Assembly (NCBI GenBank): GCA_023410055.1
Contig: JAEYQK010000039.1
Coordinates: 62,001-126,000, forward strand
Origin: Acidobacteriota bacterium
Lineage (GTDB): Bacteria > Acidobacteriota > Terriglobia > Terriglobales > Acidobacteriaceae
DNA: 64,000 nucleotides
Reading direction: 5' to 3'
Shown here one piece after another: positions 15,978-23,318 of the stretch. Each line of letters starts with the position of its first letter. Positions within the stretch are counted from its first letter, which is position 1. The translations under genes and the position numbers were made by a program. Under the pieces are notes generated by a model. It was not told the origin of the DNA. It did no database searches and saw only the letters and a list, made by a program, of their open reading frames with translations.

Positions 15978-18248
15978 TTACAGTTGTGGCCGCGAGCGCT
16001 TGTCCAGCTCTTCATTGAGTAACCCCATGAGCTTGTCGCGTTCGCCGTGATCAAGTTCCTGCTGTAGTTCCTTTAGGGCGAGCGAGACGATGTCGTAGTG
16101 GTGCAGGCCGCGGTAGCGCGGATCGGCTGTGAGCTTCAGCCATATTTCGTGCAGCAAGGCATTGTCCTGGTCGCGCAGACGTGGCGTGTGCGGACCAAGA
16201 TAATACTCGCTCACGGTTCCGTCCGGGCAATGCACTTCGAGCAGACAGCGCGGCTTCGGATCAGGCAGGCGCTCCCAGGCATCGCCGGTGAGTTTGCCCT
16301 GCTCGTCGGCGGTCAGCTTGTTTGAAAGACCGCAGATCACGCGGACCGATTCAAGCCGCTGTGCCGTTGCCATGATGGTATCGAAGACGTTCGTACCGGG
16401 AACCACGAGCAGCTGCACCGTCTTGCCTTCTTTTTCGGCCACGGCAATTACGCGTGTAAACAACTCCTGCTCGTACCGGTCAAAGACGTCCTTGGCTTCG
16501 AATTGGACGTTTCCGGCGAAACTATGTTCGCGGTGAGAGATGCGCGATGTCATGACGACGACGTCCTGCTTCGTCGTGTCGGTGCGCTGGAGTACCTCTC
16601 GAAGATAGAAGAGATTCCGGGGATCGCGGACAGCAACGAGAATGTTTCCCGGACGAACGCCGATAGTGCTGTTGTTCAGCTCAGGGTTGCCGAACACCCG
16701 GAACTGATCGAACTTATCATCGCCGGTCGCCGCCATCAATTTGCGCGAGTGGCGTTCGGAAAATGTAAATACGGCAAAGAAGATTACGCTGAACGTGGTA
16801 CCCGCGATTGTGGCATCGCGTTTCGTGAATAGATTGACGAAAGCGATCGAGAACAGGGCGAATACGATGAGTCCCAGTACGATCGGGATCTCCTTACCAG
16901 CGATCGTGATGTTGCCCGGCACCTTCCACTCGCGCGTCACTCGGCGCGTATAACGCAGCACGAGTACAGCAAGCGCTTCGAACGAGAAACTCCAAATCAC
17001 GCCAAAGGCGTACAACGCTGCGAGGAAGTAAACGTTGCCCCGCGTGGCAATGATCGTGACCAGCTGCAGGATGACGATCATGTTGACGATGCGGTAGCTG
17101 GTTCCATAGCGCTTATGCGGACGCCGGAACCACGGCATCAATACGCCGTCTTCTGCAACTCGGTTCAGCACGCCGTTGGCGCCGACGATCGATGTATTCG
17201 CGGCACCCGAGAGGATCAACGCGCCCACGAGCACGACGAAAGCGTTGAGCAGGAGCTTGAGCCATGTCGGTCCGATGACGTGCATCGCCAGACCGCCGAT
17301 GAGATTGGCGAAGTATTCCGGACGCACGCTGTCGGGGATGATCATCACGGCGAGAAACGAAACGCCGGCGGTGAAGATCAGCGAGTAAACGAAGATCGCC
17401 ATTCCCGCTTTTTGCAGGTTCCTCAGCTTGGGGTGCTCGATTTCGCGGTTGACCTGCGCCAGCGTCTCCTCGCCCGACATGGCGAGGACGGAGTGGCCGA
17501 AGCCGACCATCAGCATGATGCCGGTGATGCTGGCGAAGAACGAGCCATTCAGCCAACCGAACGCTTCGGCGCCGCGCTCCGTGAGTCCATTGGGTCCGGT
17601 CAGCACCTCGCGGGTCGGGAGCGGCGGCAGCTGGCCACCTCTTTGAATCAGGGTGATGATGCACCACACCAGCAGAATGATCACCATTGCCGTGGTGATC
17701 TTCATGATCTTGAGTGCCTTGTCGCTGGATTCGTGAATACCCTTCGTGTTCTGCCACCAGAAGTACACAACAACCAGAACGGCGAATGCGGCAGCGAAGT
17801 AGTTGTCGTTCACCCACGCGGGAATGGGATGACGAAAGTAGGCCGCTACCTGTCTTACCCAGCCCATCACGTACTGACCGGCGGAGACCGCGCTGATCGG
17901 GGCAGTTAGAATGTAGTCGAACAGCAGAGCGGAAACTGAGATCTTGGCAAGCGTGCCGCCCATCGCCTCTTTCACGACGCGATAAACTCCGCCGCGAACG
18001 AACATGCTGCTCGACTCAATGTAGACCGCGCGCACGGCATAGCTGAACAGCATCACCGCCAGAATGAACCAGGGTGCGCTCTTGCCAACGACCTTCTCGG
18101 CGTCGCCGCCAACGTAGTAAGCCGAAGACGCAAGGTCAGAGAGGACGATGGCGACCACGCGCCAGACGGAGATGAAGGTCAGCATCACCGTGCTGGCCAC
18201 GAATACCGGAATGGCGGTCCGCTTTATGTTATTGATTGTGGCGCTCAT
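15978..18248 (-). CDS. APC-family permease with C-terminal Usp-like domain (copy 1)
   Basis: About 756 residues. Residues 1-500 hold about 12 membrane segments of the amino acid/polyamine/organocation superfamily, with the unwound-helix region GGVYRVVKEAMGG and FGHSVLAMSGEETLAQVNRE. Residues 505-756 form a soluble tail resembling universal-stress-protein repeats (NILVAVRDPRNLFYLREVL, VQLLVVPGTNVFDTIMATA). Substrate unknown. SD AGGGA precedes the ATG. The neighbouring gene at 18385 is a close paralogue over its full length, so this is a tandem duplication, probably co-transcribed from the upstream copy. An inverted repeat lies in the 136-bp gap between them. Tails of this kind in other APC proteins are thought to regulate transport; that role is inferred here. 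Confidence 0.85.
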   Translation of the reverse strand: MSATINNIKRTAIPVFVASTVMLTFISVWRVVAIVLSDLASSAYYVGGDAEKVVGKSAPWFILAVMLFSYAVRAVYIESSSMFVRGGVYRVVKEAMGGTLAKISVSALLFDYILTAPISAVSAGQYVMGWVRQVAAYFRHPIPAWVNDNYFAAAFAVLVVVYFWWQNTKGIHESSDKALKIMKITTAMVIILLVWCIITLIQRGGQLPPLPTREVLTGPNGLTERGAEAFGWLNGSFFASITGIMLMVGFGHSVLAMSGEETLAQVNREIEHPKLRNLQKAGMAIFVYSLIFTAGVSFLAVMIIPDSVRPEYFANLIGGLAMHVIGPTWLKLLLNAFVVLVGALILSGAANTSIVGANGVLNRVAEDGVLMPWFRRPHKRYGTSYRIVNMIVILQLVTIIATRGNVYFLAALYAFGVIWSFSFEALAVLVLRYTRRVTREWKVPGNITIAGKEIPIVLGLIVFALFSIAFVNLFTKRDATIAGTTFSVIFFAVFTFSERHSRKLMAATGDDKFDQFRVFGNPELNNSTIGVRPGNILVAVRDPRNLFYLREVLQRTDTTKQDVVVMTSRISHREHSFAGNVQFEAKDVFDRYEQELFTRVIAVAEKEGKTVQLLVVPGTNVFDTIMATAQRLESVRVICGLSNKLTADEQGKLTGDAWERLPDPKPRCLLEVHCPDGTVSEYYLGPHTPRLRDQDNALLHEIWLKLTADPRYRGLHHYDIVSLALKELQQELDHGERDKLMGLLNEELDKRSRPQL

Positions 18249-18302
18249 TCATCCCTGACTAGACCACCATGCGGCCCTGATTAACTGACAAGTCTAATGA
18301 TT

Positions 18303-18385
18303 GTACTATTCCTCCCCGTACACCGTGGCAGCGGGAAAGGAAAGGAAAGCAAAGCGGCTGGAGTTGTACTCAGGAGAAATAGTAC
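18303..18385. repeat. Inverted repeat between the duplicated permease genes
   Basis: gtactattcctcc (18303-18315) and ggagaaatagtac (18373-18385) are inverted repeats with one mismatch around a 57-nt loop that contains a purine-rich run (gggaaaggaaaggaaagc). One arm touches the stop codon of copy 2. It could be an attenuator or processing site between the two cistrons. Confidence 0.5.
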
Positions 18386-20652
18386 TAATTCGGACGTGAG
18401 CGCTGGTTCAGCTTCTCGTCGAGGATTGTCATGAGCCTATCGCGCTGGCCGTGTTGAAGTTCCTGCTCTAACTCATCGAGTGCGAGAGACACGATATCGT
18501 AATGGTGCAGGCCTCGGTAACGCGGATCGGCCGTCAGTTTCAACCAGAGTTCGTGGAGCAGCGCGTTGTCCTGCTCGCGCAGACGTGGCGTGTGCGGACC
18601 AAGGTAGTATTCGCTGATGTTTCCGTCAGGCGCGTGAACTTCGAGCATGCAGCGCGGCTTTGGGTCCGGCAGTCGCTCCCAAGCGTCACCGGTGAGCTTG
18701 CCTTGTTCGTCGGCAGTGAGCTTGTTGGACAGTCCGCAGACAACGCGGGCGGATTCCAGTCGTGCCGCCGTCGCCATGATCGTGTCGAAAACGTTCGTGC
18801 CCGGAACGACAAGCAGTTGGACCGTCTTGCCTTCCTTTTCGGCAATGGCAATCACACGCGTAAAGAGCTCCTGCTCATACTGATCGAATACGTCTTTCGC
18901 TTCGAACTGTACGTTGCCGCTGAAGCTGTGTTCGCGGTGGGAGATGCGCGACGTCATCACGACGACGTCCTGCTTGGTTGTGTCGGTTCGCTGCAGCACC
19001 TGGCGCAAATAGAAAAGGTTGCGCGGATCGCGAACCGCAACCAGATTGTTTCCAGGCCGCACGCCGATGGTTGAATTGTTTAGCTCAGGATTTCCGAACA
19101 CGCGAAACTGATCGTAGTGCTCTTGTCCGCTTGCCTCCCGTAGCTTATGCGTGTATCGCTCGGAAAAATAGAAGACGACGTAGAAGACGATGCTAAAGCT
19201 GACGCCTGCCATCGTCGCATCACGCTTAGTGAACAGGTTCACGAACGCGATCGAGAACAGGAAAATGGTGATGCAGATCAGCCCGATCGGAATCTCCCGG
19301 CCGCCAATTGTGAAATTGCCGGGTACCTTCCACTCGCGTTTCTCGCGGTGCGTATAGCGCAGCACCAGCACGGCCAGCGAATTGAACGAGAAGCTCCAGA
19401 TAACACCGAAGGCGTACAAGGCAGCGAGGAAGTATACGTTGCCGCGCGTCGCGATGATTGTGAAAAGCTGAAGAGCAACGATCAGGTTGATGATGCGCGA
19501 ACTCGTTCCAAAGCGCTTGTGCGGCTTCTGGAACCAAGGCGTCAAAACGCCGTCTTCGCTGATGCGGTTCATGACGCCGTTTGCGCCGACGATCGCGGTA
19601 TTTGCCGCACCGGACAGGATCAACGCACCGACCAGCACGACGAAGGCGTTGAAGAGCAACTTGATCCACGTTGGGCCGACCATGTACATGGCCAGACCGC
19701 CGATGAGGTTCGCGAAGTACTGAGGACGTACCGCATCGGGAATGATCATCACGGCGAAGAACGAAACTCCCGCGGTGAAGATCATGCTGTAGATGAAGAT
19801 GGCCATGCCGGCCTTCTGCAGGTTCTTCAGCTTGGGGTGCTCGATCTCGCGATTGACCTGCGCCAGCGTCTCTTCGCCCGACATGGCCAGCACAGAGTGT
19901 CCGAAGCCTACCATCAGCAGGACCATTGTGATTCCGCTGAATAGGGTTCCGTTGAGCCAGCCGAGTGCTTCAGGTCCGCGTTCCGTAAGGCCATTTGCGC
20001 CGGTCAGAACTGCCTTCGTCGGCAGCGGCGGAAGCTGCGCACCGTTGTGCGAGATCGTGACGATGCACCAAATGATCAGGATCACCACCATCACGGTGGT
20101 GATCTTCATAATTTTCAGGGCCTTGTCACTCGACTCGTGGATGCCCTTTGTGTTCTGCCACCAGAAATAAATGACAACGGCCGCTGCGAAGGCGGCCGAG
20201 AAGTAGTTATCGTTGAACCTGTCCGAGATCGGGTGGTGGAAGTAGATCGCCACCTGCCTGATCCACCCGGCGATGTATTGCCCGGCGGAGACGGCGCTGA
20301 TCGGCGCCGTTAATATGTAGTCGAAGAGCAACGCGGAAACCGACAGTTTCGCCAGCGTTCCGCCCATTGCCTCCTTCACTACGCGGTACACGCCGCCGCG
20401 CACGAACATGCTGCTGGACTCGATGTAGACGGCCCGAACAGCGTAGCTGAAGATCATTACCGCCAGGATGAACCAGGGAGCACTCTTGCCAATGACCTTC
20501 TCAGCATCACCGCCGACATAGTAAGCCGACGACGCAAGGTCGGAAAGAACGATGGCGACCACCCGCCATACCGAAATAAAGGTCAGCATTACCGTGCTGG
20601 CCACGAAAACCGGAATAGCGGCGCGCTTAACGTTGTTGGTCGTGGTGCTCAT
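18385..20652 (-). CDS. APC-family permease with C-terminal Usp-like domain (copy 2)
   Basis: Paralogue of the gene at 15978, 755 residues, with near-identical N-terminus (AAIPVFVASTVMLTFISVWR), the same membrane layout and the same soluble tail ending in a charged helix. Differences cluster in loops (for example HHPISDRFNDNYF against RHPIPAWVNDNYF) and in the tail, as expected after an old tandem duplication followed by drift or specialisation. SD AGGGA precedes the ATG. This copy is first in the likely operon. As for copy 1, substrate is unknown; the conserved FGHSVLAMSGEETL stretch fits an amino-acid or organic-cation permease. The tail's lack of membrane segments suggests a cytoplasmic sensor role. 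Confidence 0.85.
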   Translation of the reverse strand: MSTTTNNVKRAAIPVFVASTVMLTFISVWRVVAIVLSDLASSAYYVGGDAEKVIGKSAPWFILAVMIFSYAVRAVYIESSSMFVRGGVYRVVKEAMGGTLAKLSVSALLFDYILTAPISAVSAGQYIAGWIRQVAIYFHHPISDRFNDNYFSAAFAAAVVIYFWWQNTKGIHESSDKALKIMKITTVMVVILIIWCIVTISHNGAQLPPLPTKAVLTGANGLTERGPEALGWLNGTLFSGITMVLLMVGFGHSVLAMSGEETLAQVNREIEHPKLKNLQKAGMAIFIYSMIFTAGVSFFAVMIIPDAVRPQYFANLIGGLAMYMVGPTWIKLLFNAFVVLVGALILSGAANTAIVGANGVMNRISEDGVLTPWFQKPHKRFGTSSRIINLIVALQLFTIIATRGNVYFLAALYAFGVIWSFSFNSLAVLVLRYTHREKREWKVPGNFTIGGREIPIGLICITIFLFSIAFVNLFTKRDATMAGVSFSIVFYVVFYFSERYTHKLREASGQEHYDQFRVFGNPELNNSTIGVRPGNNLVAVRDPRNLFYLRQVLQRTDTTKQDVVVMTSRISHREHSFSGNVQFEAKDVFDQYEQELFTRVIAIAEKEGKTVQLLVVPGTNVFDTIMATAARLESARVVCGLSNKLTADEQGKLTGDAWERLPDPKPRCMLEVHAPDGNISEYYLGPHTPRLREQDNALLHELWLKLTADPRYRGLHHYDIVSLALDELEQELQHGQRDRLMTILDEKLNQRSRPN

Positions 20653-20833
20653 CAGTCCCTGAGTTAGATTCCGTACGCCCTGGGAGCGTACCGACCCGAT
20701 TCAAAAGAGTGGACTCATTACTGGATCGTTCAGCGTGAAAGCCCATCGGAGCATAGCAGCAAGGTTGCCCATCACTGATACAAAAGGCGAATCGTCACAA
20801 TAGGTTCTCATGATGAGCCTTACTGAGGCGTCG

Positions 20834-21793
20834 TTACGGACTGGTGAAGAACTCGTCCATCTCGGGAGCTGAAGCCGCGTTGCCCGGATAATTGGTTACA
20901 CCCAGCCGCTTCAATGTCATGCGCAACGTGCTTGCATGCTGGTAGATGGTGGTGGACTTGAAGCCGGGTTTCACTACCGGTCCGGCCAGCACTGCCGCGA
21001 TGTGGCCGCCGCCACTCTGTGTGTCTGAAGACAGGGATTCATCGTAGACAATCATCAGTACGCCGTCGTTTGCGAAAGCCGCATTGCTTAGCAGTGGATC
21101 AATGTTGCTCTGTAACCAGCGATCGGCGGCAGCGAGTTTGTCATTGTCCGTGCAGCTAGGATTCGATGATGGGCAACTGTGAGCGTCGTCGAACTCGTTC
21201 GGCACCACAAACGAGTAGTTGGGTAGAGACCCCGATCCCAGATCGAGCGCAAATTGGGTGAACGGAACTACGTTCTGCTGCTGCGCCGCGTCGTTTGCCA
21301 CGTCAGAGAAATACACGAACGGGTTGTGATGCCGAATGTACGGCCTGACATCCGATCCCATGTAGCCGACCGACGGCAGACTCTCGGCATAAACCTTCCA
21401 GCTTCGGCCGGCCCGGTTCAACTCGCGGACGATGTTGTCGTCCGATACCGTGCCTGAGAAGGCGTCGCCGGAAGTGACGGTCTGCCCAGCCGTGAGAACA
21501 AAGTAGTCGGGCAGCGAGGGGTGTGCGTCCGCGAAGTAGCTGGTTGCCAGCGCATACTGGTTCGCCAGCGAATTCAGGTACGGCATTGCCGAGTTGCCGA
21601 TTACCTGCGAGTACGAGGCATTCTCAAGGAGGACTACGACCACGTGGTTAGACTTCGGTGGTTGAGGCGGGTTACTCGTGCTGACGTTCGTGCTGCCTCG
21701 TGTCGTTCCTCCGCACCTTGTGAAAGCAATCAAGAACCAAGCCATCGCGACCGCAACCGCAGCAAGCAACACAAAACGAAGGGACTTAGACAT
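20834..21793 (-). CDS. Exported phosphoesterase (alkaline phosphatase superfamily, phospholipase C/AcpA type)
   Basis: About 319 residues. The N-terminus is a hydrophobic leader ending in TRCGG, which could be a lipobox-like Cys or a plain membrane anchor. The catalytic domain starts with HVVVVLLENASYSQVIG, where the N of LLEN takes the place of metal-ligand and nucleophile residues in this family. ADAHPSLPDYFVLTAGQT is the second family segment, NEFDDAHSC follows, and VLMIVYDESLSSD with GGGHIAAVLAGP provides the C-terminal metal ligands. Such enzymes release phosphate from phosphoesters or phospholipids in the envelope. The gene is alone between the permeases and the RDD gene. Confidence 0.8.
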   Translation of the reverse strand: MSKSLRFVLLAAVAVAMAWFLIAFTRCGGTTRGSTNVSTSNPPQPPKSNHVVVVLLENASYSQVIGNSAMPYLNSLANQYALATSYFADAHPSLPDYFVLTAGQTVTSGDAFSGTVSDDNIVRELNRAGRSWKVYAESLPSVGYMGSDVRPYIRHHNPFVYFSDVANDAAQQQNVVPFTQFALDLGSGSLPNYSFVVPNEFDDAHSCPSSNPSCTDNDKLAAADRWLQSNIDPLLSNAAFANDGVLMIVYDESLSSDTQSGGGHIAAVLAGPVVKPGFKSTTIYQHASTLRMTLKRLGVTNYPGNAASAPEMDEFFTSP

Positions 21794-21886
21794 CGAAACA
21801 ATTCCGCCCTGTGTGTCGGATGCGGAGGACTGGCGAGAGGTTACTTGGGAGGGAGAACGCGGACAGCAACGCTGCCCGCGTGATTG

Positions 21887-23191
21887 CTATCGGTGCGTCA
21901 GGTAAGTTCTGCTAATCCGGTCGTGCCAGCATAGCGTGTCTTCATCGACCAGAGCCCAGCCGAAGCCCATGCCCGCCGATACCAGCGACAGCATCAGCCC
22001 CAACGCACGAGTACGGCGACTTCCGCGATTCGTACCGTAACCATTGAAAGTGGCAAGCCGGAGCTGTGCCATCTTCATTCCCGGAGTTCCGGCGGAGTGC
22101 ACCAGGAACAGGTACTGGTACAACGCCCAGAACACTACGGGAGCGAGAACTCCTGCCGCTAACGTGAGCTTGTTGTGCGGGAGTTCTTTTGCCATGTTCA
22201 GCGCGATCCCGGCAAACACAGCAGTCGCAAAGAACACGATCATACTGTCGGCCATCGCGGCGAAGAGTCGCTGCGACATTCCTGCCACCTGAATCGGCAG
22301 CTCGAACTCACGTGGCGGTGCCGCTTCCTCCGCGTGCTGCTGCATTTCCAGGCTGATGTCCGCCAGGGGCAAAACGATCTGCTCCGTCTCCTCCGGCACA
22401 TCGAGGATTCGCGGCTTGTCGAGGTTTTCCGCGAGCTCGTCGGAGGGCGTCTCAGTGCGCTCCAACGAAAACAGTCTTGGAAACTCAATCACCCGGTGCT
22501 GTCGCCGCTTCGGCTTCTCCGGTGCGGCAACGACTGGCTCGGGCTCAGTCTGTTGTGGCACCTCGGACATCGCCGCAATCTCGGCCGTCGTGAACGAAGG
22601 CCGCCAATCGGGTTCGACATCTGGCTCCGCCTCGATCACGGGCTCAGGCGCGGTGATCGCGTAAGCATCTAGTTGTGGCGCCGGCTGGTCCAGCATGGGC
22701 TCTAACGCAGCCGCAGTTGCAGCGCTCGAACGCCTTGGGCGTTCGAAGTCCAATTGCAGTGAGTATTCGCCCGCTAGATGCTTGCGCCCACGACGCTTGG
22801 CATAACTGTTCAACCGAGAAGAAACCTCGTCCCGCCAGTTCTCTGCGCTCCGTTCAAGCGCGGACGCCTCGACTGCGTGGCGCGCGATACCGCTGGGCAC
22901 ACCTTCAGCCTCCCGAAGTTGTGGCTCCGGAGGCAGCGAAGTCTCGCCACTGCTAGCTGTCATCTCTATTCTGTCTTGCACGATCTTGTTCTGGCCCAAC
23001 TGAATGCTCCGATACTCAGATACTGGCGAGGACATCAGGCTGTCCTCAAACTGCTGTTCGGTATTGTCGTTGAATTCCGGGTCTACCAACACCGGTTCAT
23101 GTTCATGAGAAAAGGAGATACGCGGCGTCACGCGCGCCGTTGAGCGCGTGCCACAGGAACAACCGTCTCGACCGCAGAGCGGACAAGGCAT
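21887..23191 (-). CDS. RDD-domain membrane protein with N-terminal Cys cluster
   Basis: From ATG 23191 the protein has 434 residues; the frame extends to a TTG at 23236. It begins MPCPLCGRDGCSCG, four cysteines in 14 residues that could bind a metal ion, followed by about 260 residues of charged, probably disordered linker rich in Glu, Pro and Ala. The last 140 residues form an RDD domain with three hydrophobic helices (FAAMADSMIVFFATAVFAGI, VLAPVVFWALYQYLFLV, LGLMLSLVSAGMGFGWALV) and the segment SAGTPGMKMAQLRL. RDD proteins are integral membrane proteins, some linked to ion transport. A small perfect palindrome (22725-22748) lies in the linker-coding part. It is divergent from lptD. Confidence 0.8.
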   Translation of the reverse strand: MPCPLCGRDGCSCGTRSTARVTPRISFSHEHEPVLVDPEFNDNTEQQFEDSLMSSPVSEYRSIQLGQNKIVQDRIEMTASSGETSLPPEPQLREAEGVPSGIARHAVEASALERSAENWRDEVSSRLNSYAKRRGRKHLAGEYSLQLDFERPRRSSAATAAALEPMLDQPAPQLDAYAITAPEPVIEAEPDVEPDWRPSFTTAEIAAMSEVPQQTEPEPVVAAPEKPKRRQHRVIEFPRLFSLERTETPSDELAENLDKPRILDVPEETEQIVLPLADISLEMQQHAEEAAPPREFELPIQVAGMSQRLFAAMADSMIVFFATAVFAGIALNMAKELPHNKLTLAAGVLAPVVFWALYQYLFLVHSAGTPGMKMAQLRLATFNGYGTNRGSRRTRALGLMLSLVSAGMGFGWALVDEDTLCWHDRISRTYLTHR

Positions 23192-23318
23192 GCCGAGTTG
23201 AGAGAGGCCAGAGCGTGCGGCAAGTCCGGCATACAAGTACTCCCGGCTTCAGCGCCTTCGAAACGCTACCTTCCGAGTCTCCCCTGCTGTTAACATCCAA
23301 GCACAGGTAATTGCGCCG

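Noticed and set aside
17115..17909. 264-codon plus-strand frame opposite the first permease
   Set aside because: Antisense to membrane helices; the product is His/Arg/Asp-rich, as expected for the complement of hydrophobic codons. The equivalent frame at 19147-19944 over the second copy is rejected for the same reason.
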